Below, one piece after another: positions 8,900 through 18,300 of a stretch of DNA of 58,954 nt. The notes beneath the pieces are model-generated. The model saw only the letters and a program-made list of their open reading frames with translations, had not been told where the DNA came from and searched no databases. The position numbers and the translations under genes were made by a program. The first letter of the stretch is position 1; each line of letters opens with the position of its first letter. The DNA comes from CAYVMD01 sp964452465 (lineage in GTDB: Bacteria; Armatimonadota; JACIXR01), in NCBI GenBank assembly GCA_964452465.1, contig CAYVMD010000009.1, forward strand, positions 1 through 58,954, in the 5' to 3' direction.

Positions 8900-8930
8900 T
8901 AGGAGGGGGGCGCAATGCGCCCCCCTCCTA
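8900..8930 (+). terminator. Intrinsic terminator of prepilin gene 2
   Basis: Arms 8900-8914 and 8916-8930 are perfectly complementary over 15 bases, G/C-rich, and lead into TTTAAAAATT. In practice the loop will be about 4 bases. It isolates the prepilin from the epimerase gene starting 52 bases later. Confidence 0.85.
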
Positions 8931-8982
8931 TTTAAAAATTCCCTTTCCTTTCTCCTCGGTAAGTGCTATCCTTGAATACACT

Positions 8983-9906
8983 ATGAGGATCCTCGTCACA
9001 GGAGGAGCAGGCTTCATCGGTTCCCATATAGTGGATGCCTACATAGAGTTAGGGCACACCGTTATCATCGTGGATAACCTATCCACCGGCTTGAGGGAAA
9101 ACATCAACCCATCCGCCATCTTCTACCCACTGGATATCAGGGACTACGCTGCTCTGGAGAAGGTCTTCGAAAGGGAAAGCCCAGAGATAATCAACCATCA
9201 CGCTGCCCAAATAGATGTTCGCAAATCACTGAGCGATTTCCTTTTCGATGCGGATGTCAATATCATCGGCAGCTTGAACCTCGTAAAGTTGTCCCTCGAG
9301 CACAACGTACGGAAGTTCATCTTCGCCTCCACGGGAGGGGCTATATACGGCGAGCCTCTCTACCTCCCCGCTGACGAAAAACACCCTGCCCTTCCCCTCT
9401 CCCCCTATGGCGTGGCCAAACTATCCATCGAGCATTACCTCTATGTATTCCATCAGAGCTTCGCTCTCCCCTATGTCGCCCTCCGCTACGCAAATGTCTA
9501 TGGGCCAAGGCAAAACCCAGAGGGGGAGGCGGGGGTCGTTGCCATCTTCACCTCTAAAATGCTGAAGGGAGAACGCCCCATAATCTACGGCGATGGTGAG
9601 CAGACGAGGGATTTCGTTTACATCAAGGATGTGGTGAAAGCGAACATAATCGCTCTTCGCCCCGAGATAATCGGCGTATATAACATCGGAACGGGCAAAA
9701 GGACCTCCGTCAACGAGGTTTACCAGAAGTTGAGGCAGTTGATGGGAGTGGATATCGAGCCGATCTACGCTGAGGAGCGGAAGGGAGAAGTGAAACATAT
9801 CTGCCTCGACGCCTCCCTTGCAGAGAGGGAGTTAGGTTGGAAAGCGGATTTCGATTTCGCTAGGGGATTGGAGGAAACGGTTCGCTATTACACCTCACCA
9901 AAGTAG
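8983..9906 (+). CDS. NAD-dependent nucleotide-sugar epimerase/dehydratase (UDP-glucose 4-epimerase-like)
   Basis: The 307-residue product is an extended short-chain dehydrogenase. The Rossmann motif TGGAGFIGSH is at residues 6-15, the catalytic serine region STGGAIYG near 110, and Y-x3-K (YGVAKLSIEHY) near 142. Motifs such as RYANVYGPRQ and DGEQTRDFVYIKDV are typical of GalE-like and related epimerases acting on UDP- or TDP-sugars; the substrate cannot be fixed from sequence. The frame is open upstream to 8800 inside the prepilin gene, but homology begins at the ATG at 8983. No binding site precedes that ATG. A TATCCT at 8967-8972 would place transcription start almost at the ATG, so the mRNA may be leaderless. 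The gene ends inside the end of the convergent kinase gene (12-base overlap). Confidence 0.9.
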   Translation: MRILVTGGAGFIGSHIVDAYIELGHTVIIVDNLSTGLRENINPSAIFYPLDIRDYAALEKVFERESPEIINHHAAQIDVRKSLSDFLFDADVNIIGSLNLVKLSLEHNVRKFIFASTGGAIYGEPLYLPADEKHPALPLSPYGVAKLSIEHYLYVFHQSFALPYVALRYANVYGPRQNPEGEAGVVAIFTSKMLKGERPIIYGDGEQTRDFVYIKDVVKANIIALRPEIIGVYNIGTGKRTSVNEVYQKLRQLMGVDIEPIYAEERKGEVKHICLDASLAERELGWKADFDFARGLEETVRYYTSPK

Positions 9907-11520
9907 GGGGTTGGATAACCTGCTCAATTCCTCCTGCGCCCTCCTACCCGCTTCGCTTCCAGGCGCTATCGTCAGAGCCTTATACCACCAAAGCCTTGCC
10001 TCTTCCCGGCTTCCTCTATTGAAGGACTCTACTCCCCTATTGAAGTAAACGGTGGCGATCGCCTCCTTTGCTTTTTCCGCCTCCCCGCTTTGGGGAAATC
10101 TCCCGACGATGTATTGCCACTCCTGGAGCGCCAATTCCTCGCTACGGAATATGCGATAATAAAGGTCGCCTCGGAAGAGGCGAGCGGGAAGGTACTCCTC
10201 ATCCCAGGCTATCGCCTGGTTTACATAGGAGAACGCCATTTGGGGTCTTCCTGCCTTGAATTCCTCCAAGGCCATGTTAGTGTAAATCGTAGCGATTGCC
10301 CTCCTGGCATCCTGTGCTACCCCTCCTCTTTCCAAATCCCCTCTATCTATCTCGAAAGCCTCCCTGAACTTCCGCAAAGCATTAGCCTTATCTCCCCGGT
10401 TATAGTAGTCCAAACCCTCCAGATAAAGGGCAACCGCCTTATTCCTAATCAGGGTCTTCTGCCATTTTTCGTAGAACTTGCTTCCCCCTAAGATGAAGAG
10501 GATGAGCCCTCCTGCCCCCATCACGGTGGCGAGGAAAAGAACGAGGAAATCCCTCTGTGCCTCCGAGAGGCGAAAACGGCGAGGTTTCCTTAGGGATACC
10601 TGAGCGGTTGGCTCATCGGATAGGGAAGGCTGGGGGGGAGCAGGGGGGGAAATGGCTTGGGGTGGAGGTTGAGGAGAAGTTATAGGGGTCTGAGCAAGGG
10701 GTAGGCTTCTCGCCTCCTTTAAGGCGTCCAGCATCTCCTCGGCGCTTTGGAAGCGATTGGCGGGGTCCTTTTCCATCGCCTTCTCTATAATCCGCCATAT
10801 CCCCTCGGGGATCCCGGGGATCGGCGCCTGCTGCTGGTAGAGTATGTTGTAGGCTATGGTTATGGCGCTATCTCCCGTGAAGGGCTTCCTTCCGCTCAGC
10901 ATCTCATACATGACCACCCCTAAAGAGAAGATATCCGTCCTTGCGTCAACAGGCAATCCTTTTATCTGCTCGGGCGACATATAACTGGGGGTGCCGAATA
11001 CCTCCCCCTCCGCGGTTAGGGAAGGCTCGAAAACTATGCGAGCGATCCCAAAATCGGTCAATTTGACCAACCCGGAAGGCAATATATGGATGTTCTCCGG
11101 CTTTATATCCCTGTGAATCACCCCCTGGGAATGGGCGGCGACGAGGGCGCTAAGCACTTGCTCCGTTATATCTAAAGCCTCCCCCAAGGACAAGGCTCGC
11201 TTCACCTGCAGGATCTCCCGCAGGTTCTGCCCCTCCAAATACTCCATAACCATATAATGCCTCCCATTCTCCTCCCCCACCTCGTAGATAGTGACTATAT
11301 TGGGATGCTGAAGAGAACCCGCTGCCCTTGCCTCCCGATAGAACCTCTCCCTCCTCTCCACCACCTTCTCCCCCGGCAAGGTGGGAGGGAGAAGGAGCTC
11401 TTTTATAGCCACCCTCCGCTTCAATTGAGGGTCGTAAGCCTCGTAAACTATATCATTGGAGCGGGCTATCTCCCTGATTATCTCATATCTCCCTATCCTC
11501 TGGACGGTCCTTCCATTCAT
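9895..11520 (-). CDS. Membrane Ser/Thr protein kinase with C-terminal TPR region
   Basis: The 541-residue product has a PknB-type kinase domain at about 8-270: catalytic lysine K40 (VAIKELLLP), HRDIKPENI near 136-145, DFGIAR near 156, and SPEQ in the activation region. The glycine-rich loop is absent: where GxGxxG is expected the sequence reads ARSNDIVYEA. A proline-rich linker follows, one membrane segment at about 323-345, then a tetratricopeptide-like region at about 355-535. So the kinase faces the cytoplasm and the TPRs the periplasm or outside. It is the last gene of a four-gene operon with its cognate-looking phosphatase starting the coupling 6 bases away, preceded by an FHA protein and a VWA protein. 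Phospho-threonine recognition by the FHA domains is the obvious output; targets are unknown. Confidence 0.92.
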   Translation of the reverse strand: MNGRTVQRIGRYEIIREIARSNDIVYEAYDPQLKRRVAIKELLLPPTLPGEKVVERRERFYREARAAGSLQHPNIVTIYEVGEENGRHYMVMEYLEGQNLREILQVKRALSLGEALDITEQVLSALVAAHSQGVIHRDIKPENIHILPSGLVKLTDFGIARIVFEPSLTAEGEVFGTPSYMSPEQIKGLPVDARTDIFSLGVVMYEMLSGRKPFTGDSAITIAYNILYQQQAPIPGIPEGIWRIIEKAMEKDPANRFQSAEEMLDALKEARSLPLAQTPITSPQPPPQAISPPAPPQPSLSDEPTAQVSLRKPRRFRLSEAQRDFLVLFLATVMGAGGLILFILGGSKFYEKWQKTLIRNKAVALYLEGLDYYNRGDKANALRKFREAFEIDRGDLERGGVAQDARRAIATIYTNMALEEFKAGRPQMAFSYVNQAIAWDEEYLPARLFRGDLYYRIFRSEELALQEWQYIVGRFPQSGEAEKAKEAIATVYFNRGVESFNRGSREEARLWWYKALTIAPGSEAGRRAQEELSRLSNPLLW

Positions 11521-11526
11521 CGCCCT

Positions 11527-12390
11527 TTAAGCTATCTTCCTCGGTTTCCAAAAGGGACGCCACCCTCTTTTCTTCCCTTCCTCCCCTATGATTCGCACCG
11601 CGAGAGCGGTTATGTTGTCCTTCCCTCCCCTCTCCTGGGCTAGTTCCGTGAGGCGGAAGATCGCCAGAGAAAGGTCATCCCTCAAATGCCCCTTTATCTC
11701 CTCTTCCTCCAGATATTCATAAAAGCCATCCGTGCACAATAGGATGACATCCCCCACCTGAAGGGAGAATTGGGAGAGATCCACCTGGACCTCCCCACGG
11801 GTTCCCAAGGAACGGGTTAGGACATTGCGGAAGGGGGAGATCTTGCCCTCCTCCTCGCTGAGGAGCCCCTTCTCGATCTGCTCCGCCACCCAGGTATGAT
11901 CCTTGGTGAGTTGGAGGAGCTCGTCCCCCCGGAGGAGATAAAGCCGGCTGTCGCCTATATGAGCGACGAAGAGGTCCCTACCTTTTATCACCCCAGCGGT
12001 GAAGGTGCATCCCATTCCTTCCCTTTCGCTAATCCCTTGGGAAACGGCATATATGAAGGCGTTCGCCTTCTCTATCGCTCTTCTCATTGCTTGGAGGGTG
12101 TTCGTTGAGTCGTTTTGGAGGTAGTGGAGAAGGAACTCCTCCACCGCTAACTCGGATGCTATCTGCCCCGAAACGTGTCCCCCCATCCCATCCGCCACCA
12201 CGAGCACGACCCCCTTCTCCCTGAGCAAATCCTCCCTTTCGGGGAGGAAGAACTCCATCTTATCCTCGTTGTTCTCCCTAACCCTTCCGATGAGGCATCG
12301 CCCTGCTAACCTCACCTGAAAAGGGGGAAGATCAATCTTCTTTAGTTTCTCCGTCTTCTCCTCTATTTTCTGGGGGGTATCGGAAGACAA
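11527..12390 (-). CDS. PP2C-family Ser/Thr protein phosphatase (Stp1/PrpC type)
   Basis: The 287-residue product carries the PP2C metal-site motifs: RVRENNEDKM near the start, VVADGMGGHVSGQIA, AHIGDSRLYLL, LTRSLG, LLCTDGFYEYL and GGKDNITALAV. The family removes phosphate from Ser/Thr with two Mn2+ or Mg2+ ions. The TTG at 12390 is chosen as start because AGGAGG lies 8 bases ahead of it; this makes the gene overlap the end of the FHA gene by 59 bases. An internal GTG near 12313 would avoid the overlap but lacks a binding site. No membrane segment or signal, so it acts in the cytoplasm. It sits between the FHA and kinase genes and presumably reverses the kinase. Confidence 0.93.
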   Translation of the reverse strand: MSSDTPQKIEEKTEKLKKIDLPPFQVRLAGRCLIGRVRENNEDKMEFFLPEREDLLREKGVVLVVADGMGGHVSGQIASELAVEEFLLHYLQNDSTNTLQAMRRAIEKANAFIYAVSQGISEREGMGCTFTAGVIKGRDLFVAHIGDSRLYLLRGDELLQLTKDHTWVAEQIEKGLLSEEEGKISPFRNVLTRSLGTRGEVQVDLSQFSLQVGDVILLCTDGFYEYLEEEEIKGHLRDDLSLAIFRLTELAQERGGKDNITALAVRIIGEEGKKRGWRPFWKPRKIA

Positions 12391-13099
12391 GCTTCGTCCC
12401 TCCTATCTCTATAGTCGCTCCATCCTCCAGCAAGACCTTCTTCCCCCTCTCGATCTCCTCCCCATTCAAGAAAGTGCCATTGGTGGAGCCTAAATCCTCT
12501 ATGAAAGCCTTTCCCTCTTCGAAGGTTATCTTGCAGTGCCTCGAGGAAACATAGGGGTCGGGGAGTAGTAGATCCCCCTCCCTTCTTCCCAGGATGAATT
12601 CCTCCCTCTCTATGGGAACCTCTCTCCCCTCCAATACCAAGACCCCTCTGGCGAGGAGGGGCTTTTCCTTACGGAAGGGACAGACGAAGCGGAAGATCGA
12701 GTCGCCAACGCTTATTTCATCCCCATCATAGATCGGCACCCTCTCGCCCGGGTTTATCCTTCGCCCGTTCAAAAAGGTTCCATTCGTCGAACCCAAATCC
12801 TCAAGGAAGCACTCCTCATTTTCCCAGGTTATCCTACAATGGCGTCGGGAGACAGCCCTATCGTAAAAGAGGAGTATGTCCGCCTCCTCCCTTCCCAGGA
12901 TATTCTCCCCCTTCTTCAACCTATACTCCTTCCCATCAGGGGAAACCAAAAGCACAATCGCTTCTTCCACTTCCTCCCATTCCCCCATCTTTCCTTCCAG
13001 GAGGAAACCGCAATCCTGGCAGAACCTCTCCCCAGGAGGATTTTTAAAGTGACAAACAGGACATTCTATGGGTTGAAGTGCGATAGTTTCCTCGCTCAT
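12332..13099 (-). CDS. Zinc-ribbon protein with two FHA domains
   Basis: The 255-residue product starts with a four-cysteine zinc ribbon (CPVCHFKNPPGERFCQDCGF, residues about 14-33). Two forkhead-associated domains follow, at about 50-135 and 150-240. Each has the phospho-threonine-binding signature: GREEADILL…SRRHCRI…GSTNGTFLNG and GRREGDLLL…SSRHCKI…GSTNGTFLNG. Such proteins bind phosphothreonine peptides and act as adaptors for Ser/Thr kinases. Its ATG overlaps the stop of the VWA gene (ATGA, 13096-13099) behind an AGGAGG, so the two are translationally coupled. It probably links the phosphorylated kinase to the VWA protein; this partnership is inferred from gene order. Confidence 0.92.
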   Translation of the reverse strand: MSEETIALQPIECPVCHFKNPPGERFCQDCGFLLEGKMGEWEEVEEAIVLLVSPDGKEYRLKKGENILGREEADILLFYDRAVSRRHCRITWENEECFLEDLGSTNGTFLNGRRINPGERVPIYDGDEISVGDSIFRFVCPFRKEKPLLARGVLVLEGREVPIEREEFILGRREGDLLLPDPYVSSRHCKITFEEGKAFIEDLGSTNGTFLNGEEIERGKKVLLEDGATIEIGGTKLVFRYPPENRGEDGETKED

Positions 13100-14355
13100 T
13101 TCTCCTCCTTTTTCTTTCCCAAATCCATCTTATAAACGGTCCCGATAAGGGTCTTCTCCGCCTCCGCGGAGGTTCCCTTCTTCAAGCTCTCGATCGCCGA
13201 CTCCACCTCCTTAGCTTCCTCCATCCTTCCCTCCTTAAGGAGGAACGCCTTGGTGCGTTCCAATTCCATCACCGCCGAGAGGGGAGAGATGGCTTGAGTT
13301 TTCATCCCCATGATGGTCTTCTCTATTGACCTCGCCACTTTCTTCGCTTCCCACTCCCTCTTCACTTCCTGGTTCTCCCCCTGAGCGACCAGCGAAGGAT
13401 CCTCCACGAACTCCACCACCACATCCTCCCTCAAGGGCTGGGGGATATCGTCCGCGGTTGCCTCCACATGGGCAACGCGGTAGATGCCCGCCGGACGGGG
13501 CTCCAGCTCCAATTCCATGAGAACGGATAAGGAGGATCCCCTCTCCAAATCCACCAGTTTGATCTCCACATCCCTTCCCCTATATTCCCCCTCGTAGCCG
13601 ATCACATCCCTCGCCTTCACCCAACGGGAAAGGTGAACCTTGAGGCGAGGATTCCTCACCGCTATGCTCAATAGGCTCTCCATCTCCCGCCTGAAGACCT
13701 CTTGTATCAACTCGGGACGGGAGATGTAATAGTAATTCCCACCCCCTCTCTTCGCTATTCCCACCAAAAGCTCCTCGTTATATTCCACGCCGAAGCCAAG
13801 GCAGGAAACCTTCACTCCCTGCTCCCTCAGTTGCCCTGCTAACTCTACGATGGTGGGGTAATCCTTTATACCCGTTGTGGGTTCACCATCGGTGAAAAGG
13901 AGGACACGATTCGTATAGTTGGGCAGGGAGAGGGACTTCACCTGGTTTCCCCCCACCAGAAGTCCATCGTAGAGGTTGGTGGTATCCCCCACCTCTATGC
14001 GACGGATATACGCCTTGATCAACTCCTTATTGACCACCTTCCTCGGGGGCATTATCACATTGACATCCTCGGCGAAGGTAACGATGGAAAGGATGTCGGT
14101 AGGCTCCAGGAGATCCACCACATATTCACAGGCTTTCTTGGTATAGGCTAACGGTTCCCCCTCCATGGATCCGCTTCTATCTATGACCAAGGCAAGGTTG
14201 AGAGGAGTGCGCACCTGAGGAGCTCCCATTGCCCTTAATCTTACCAGGAGGAAATCCCGCGTAGGGACGCTGTATAGGGCATAGCGATTGCCGAATATAG
14301 CCTCCATCACCAGGGGCGCCTCAGGCGCTATGGGAATCCTTCTCGTTTCTTCCAT
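13096..14355 (-). CDS. von Willebrand factor A domain protein
   Basis: The 419-residue product has a VWA domain at about 40-220 with a complete metal-ion-dependent adhesion site: DRSGSM near 58-63, the threonine in DTTNLYDGL, and FTDGEP. It resembles bacterial VWA proteins annotated as Ca-activated chloride channel-like or TerY-like; the ion-channel label has no support here. No signal peptide or membrane segment is apparent, so a cytoplasmic partner-binding role is likely. The C-terminal 200 residues form a beta-rich domain and then a helical tail (EAKEVESAIESLKKG). ATG start behind AAAGGAGG; a promoter lies at 14376-14404. First gene of the VWA-FHA-PP2C-kinase operon. Confidence 0.9.
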   Translation of the reverse strand: MEETRRIPIAPEAPLVMEAIFGNRYALYSVPTRDFLLVRLRAMGAPQVRTPLNLALVIDRSGSMEGEPLAYTKKACEYVVDLLEPTDILSIVTFAEDVNVIMPPRKVVNKELIKAYIRRIEVGDTTNLYDGLLVGGNQVKSLSLPNYTNRVLLFTDGEPTTGIKDYPTIVELAGQLREQGVKVSCLGFGVEYNEELLVGIAKRGGGNYYYISRPELIQEVFRREMESLLSIAVRNPRLKVHLSRWVKARDVIGYEGEYRGRDVEIKLVDLERGSSLSVLMELELEPRPAGIYRVAHVEATADDIPQPLREDVVVEFVEDPSLVAQGENQEVKREWEAKKVARSIEKTIMGMKTQAISPLSAVMELERTKAFLLKEGRMEEAKEVESAIESLKKGTSAEAEKTLIGTVYKMDLGKKKEEK

Positions 14356-14375
14356 CTTTTAGCCTCCTTTTAATA

Positions 14376-14404
14376 ATTGTAATCTCCCTCCCCCCATTTT
14401 TCAA
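14376..14404 (-). promoter_or_regulatory. Promoter of the VWA-FHA-PP2C-kinase operon
   Basis: On the minus strand TTGAAA (14399-14404) and TACAAT (14376-14381) are separated by exactly 17 bases, 20 bases before the ATG at 14355 and its AGGAGG. Confidence 0.65.
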
Positions 14405-14448
14405 TGAGGCACGCTTCCTCCCCCCTCCCCTACGGGTGGTTCTCTGAA

Positions 14449-14805
14449 CTATTCCTCTGGCTTCTGCCCCTCTTCCTTTTCCCCTTCTTCCTTCACCAGT
14501 TGCGCGATTCCTTTCTCGACCTCCCCTAACCTATCCTCGATTCGGAAGAGCACCAGCCAATACTCAAACCATAGTCTCATCCAAAGAACCCCCACGATGA
14601 AAATAGCTGGAGCGCCTATGACCAGCATTAAGATCCCCTGGAGCGCGGAATGCGCCACGAAGGTTGTTGCTATAAGGAAGATACACCAGAGACCAATTAG
14701 CACCATGAGTAGCACAAAGAGCACTCTCGCTATACGAGGGAAAACGAAATCCTTGAAGGAAGGATCGAATATTTGAGCAAAAGTGCCCTTCTCCTTCTCT
14801 CCCAT
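14449..14805 (-). CDS. DUF4282-family small membrane protein
   Basis: The 118-residue product has a soluble N-terminus with FDPSFKDFVFPRIARVLF, two membrane segments (about 29-50 and 58-80) and a charged C-terminus (EEGEKEEGQKPEE). The layout, including the LWMRLWFEYWLVLFRI segment, matches my recollection of DUF4282, a family of unknown function in many bacteria. ATG start; GGGGGTGAG lies just upstream. It is separated by 93 bases and a promoter from the VWA operon on the same strand, and follows the ferritin-like gene at 14860. No function can be assigned. Confidence 0.75.
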   Translation of the reverse strand: MGEKEKGTFAQIFDPSFKDFVFPRIARVLFVLLMVLIGLWCIFLIATTFVAHSALQGILMLVIGAPAIFIVGVLWMRLWFEYWLVLFRIEDRLGEVEKGIAQLVKEEGEKEEGQKPEE

Positions 14806-14859
14806 TTTTATCTCACCCCCTTTCCTTCTCGGTTTGTAAGCAACAGATGGGAAGAAATT

Positions 14860-15279
14860 CTACAGCTCCTCTAAGAGGGAAGAGAAGAAATCATGATGTT
14901 CTTCCTCATCTGCGAGTATGGAACGAAAGAGATGTGCAGTCGTTCTATCTTCCTCGGCTTCAGCAGCGCTTATTATTCGCTTGTAAAGGGTTATCGCCCA
15001 CTCCTCATCCATCTTATCCTGCTCTAACATCTCCTTCAAATTGCTCCCTACGCTGATGGGAGAGGGCTGGGTCGTCGGTTTACCGCCCAAATAGACCAGC
15101 CTTTCCGCTATTGCCTCGGCATGCTTCATTTCCGCTATGGCTATCTTTTTCAATTCGTCCTTCACCGCGAAGCCCTTTATCCCTTTCCAGAGGATGTGCT
15201 GCCACATGTATTGGATCGACACCTGTAATTCCCTTGCTATCGCCTGGTTCAACATATCCATTAATTCCTTGGACGCCAC
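14860..15279 (-). CDS. Ferritin-like (bacterioferritin/Dps-type) diiron protein
   Basis: The 139-residue product is an almost wholly helical four-helix bundle with ferritin-type metal ligands: E in ARELQVSIQYMW near 17, E-x2-H in AIAEMKHAEAIAERL near 51-54, E in SAAEAEEDRT, and DEEEHHDFF near the end. These are the carboxylate/histidine positions of the ferritin-like superfamily, so iron oxidation and storage or peroxide detoxification are expected. It is shorter than classic bacterioferritin (about 155-160). Start is GTG at 15279 behind AAAGGAGGT. Only 27 bases separate it from the upstream glycosidase-like gene, yet the roles seem unrelated. Confidence 0.85.
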   Translation of the reverse strand: MASKELMDMLNQAIARELQVSIQYMWQHILWKGIKGFAVKDELKKIAIAEMKHAEAIAERLVYLGGKPTTQPSPISVGSNLKEMLEQDKMDEEWAITLYKRIISAAEAEEDRTTAHLFRSILADEEEHHDFFSSLLEEL

Positions 15280-15306
15280 TTTTCTACCTCCTTTGTCGTG
15301 TTCTGC

Positions 15307-18300
15307 CTATATATTATCCTCCAAGAACAGAACGCGCAAGCGAAATGCAGGAAGGGGTAGGCGTATCTTGTCTTTCCCCATGCTGACCTCCAATCCGGTT
15401 ACGATCTCTCTCACCTTTTTGGGGGAAAATCCCAATCGCTTAGCATTGAGGGTTAAATTAACCTCCTCTTCCTTCCTCCCCAGGTTGGAGATCACAACGA
15501 GCGCCCCCTTCCCCTTCTTGAGATAAACGCTGGCATAGACCTCCGCCTTATCTATACCCACTAAATCTCCCGAACGCCAATAAGGGATCCATTCCGATTC
15601 CATAGCTCCAAACTCCTCGAAAGCCTTCCATATCCTGCTCGCTATCTCGAAGCCCTCCGAGCCCATCCCAGGCGGACGGGGGAAGACATCGTGTAGGAGA
15701 GCTATGGCAAGCCCCTCCTGATAGGTGAAGGGGTTCCCCTCGTAGACGAGGAAATCAGCGGGCACCCCTATGTTGTGTCCCATAAACTCGCAACGAAAGG
15801 CATCCAGGGGAAGTATCTCCAAGGGATGTTTGCCATCCCTTGGGACTCCCGCGAATTGCTCCCCATCCCAATAGGAGGTGGCAAAGGCGAGGGTGGGAGG
15901 ACCAAGGTAGGTGGAATTGTGGACATTGACGAGTGGCCAATCGGGGCGATGCTTATAACAAATAGTATAGATCCTCTTCATCAGGTTGCGGACCGCGAAT
16001 ATGGGGTAGGTGGGATGGAGATTGCCCTTCTCATCCAAGTAGCCGCAACCATGTAGCCTATTATCACAAGACATAGGGGAAGCGGTGCCGTCCAAGTATA
16101 CACCATCTATGTCGTACTCCTTTAGAACCTTCTCCATTCCGTCAGCGAGGAAATCCGCCCAGGGGGAATTGTAGCACACCCTGTAATCCTTTTGCTGAGG
16201 GAGGCGAGTATAGAACCACTGACCAGGGCGCCAAGCGAGGCATTCTTGGCTATAGAAGGGGAACTCAGGGGCTATATCCGCCATCTCGTATCCGAAGTAG
16301 ACGCCAAGGCGCATCCCCCGCCTATGCAGAGCATCGACCAGGGAACGCATTTCCTCTTCATGGGTGGTCTCGGTATAATTTTGGATATCCGTCCAATGCT
16401 CATGGAAGATGATAGTACGCACTCCCCTTTCCTGCGCCACATCCAAGAATTTTCTCTCCCGCCAATCCGGACGCCAAAGGAGGAGTGCCTTCCCCCCAGG
16501 GGACTCCACAAGGTCCAAGGGTGCGGAGAGGACGCCGCCGACGCCTATGCGGGGCTTGGTCTTCATTTCCTCCACATCGCCCAGGTAATCCCAAAGCAAA
16601 GCGTTCTCCTGGGGAAGAGGACGGGTAGGGAAGATCTCCCTAAGGGATTGATTATAGATGGCGAATTGCTCTATAGCCATTTCGCATCTTCCCCCGCCCA
16701 AAACCATCCTCGCCCCCTTCAGATCTACCTCCTTGCCGAAGAGCCCCCGGAAGGGATGCCTAGCGGTCAATACCCCGTCAACGAATATCCTTATCTCGTC
16801 TCCCCAGGAGAGGGCTATATTATGCCACCCCTTAGGAAGGTTGGAGGGAGCGCCCAATATCAGGGGATACTCATCGGTTGAGGCATGATAGGCGAAGAAG
16901 CGCATCCCCCTATCATCTATGTTCCAATAGAGGGAAGCGGTGTCACCGTTGGGGAGGTGGATAGCCCAGAAATCCCTATTATAATTCCCTCGCGGGATTC
17001 CCTCAGCCACCGGTTCCTGAGCATCAAAGTCTATCCTCACCCAGGCTTGAAGAGAGCCCCTCTCGGGATCTATATTCCCCTCGGCGGGATAGGTTATGGG
17101 ACCACCTATGGGAGCAGGTGCCTTCTCCAAGCCATAGTAGCCCCAATGACAGATCCTGTCCTTTAGCCACCAAGCCACCGGAACGGGGCGCACCGGCGTG
17201 GCCTGGAGACCAAAGGTTAAAGAGAAGGACTTGATCTTAGTGGGAACATTTATGATGTTTATGCGAAGAACGGTTTCCTCTCCCTTCCTCCTAACCTCTA
17301 TTGCCCTCTGAGGATCGGCGAGGCGAAACTTCTCATCCGATTCGCAGAACCAACTGAGCCCCTTCTCCTCATCCGCTATGAATACCAGGGGACGGAAGGC
17401 GCTCTCCCAGTCCCCCTTCAAACCAAAGGAATTGGAGCAACTCCCCCACATTCCAGGAAAATAATGAAGGTATTTGGCGTAGGCAGATTTAAGGGGAATC
17501 ACGAGGGCTAACCTCTTTACGGTTATCTCCCTTTGGGGATGGAGGGCGACATCGAACCTTATCATTCCGTCGAACTCAGCGCTTGCCTTACAGGTGTAAT
17601 CGGGGTTCTCCCATACCGCCACATACAGGGAGGGCTTGGCTTCCCAAACCCTTTTCATTCCCTTCGTTTGGAGATCTCCTTCGGATTCGATCTCCCAGTA
17701 TACAGGTCCTGCTAATAGTTCCTCTCCCTTGGAGCGGATGGATTTAGGCAGACCCTCCTCTCCGAATGTGTAACTACGCCCCCATACCTTTAACTCATCC
17801 CCTTTCACTTCTATCGGCGTCCAAGGGGGAAGCACCTCATCCGTTATCCCCGCCTGGGAGTGAAGCCAGGTGGGTCTGCCAGGAAGGGTTAGGGTTTCCT
17901 CATAAGTATCGAGGACATCACCCTTTTCATCCAGCGCCTCAACCCTCAATTTATAGTTGCCGGCGGGGAGATGAGCCACCCTCATGCTCCCCTCCACCTT
18001 GCCCTTCTCGAATCTCCACTCCTTCTTCACGATCTCCCTTCTGTTCCTCTCCAAATACGCCCTCACCCTTTTAATCCTCTCCCCCAAAACCTCCGAGGTA
18101 ACGAGGAGCTCTATGCTTCCCTTCGTCAGGAAACGCCTTATGACCTCCACCTTCAGTAACGGTTCCCTCTTGAGGTATCCTTCCATTGAAAGCATCTCCT
18201 TCCCCTGAGGATTTAAGGCGAGGATGGAGATCCTCGCCTCGCTTCCAGAAGCGAGATGAATAGAGCCTATTCTCTTTCTTTCCCCCTTCCCGACGCTTAC

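Noticed and set aside
8800..8982. N-terminal extension of the epimerase into the prepilin gene and across its terminator
   Set aside because: Homology starts at the Rossmann strand MRILVTGG at 8983; the extension translates the other frame of the prepilin and a terminator hairpin.
16192..16881. 229-codon plus-strand frame inside the large glycosidase-like gene
   Set aside because: Antisense shadow of a gene with recognisable barrel and LamG motifs; composition does not resemble a protein family.
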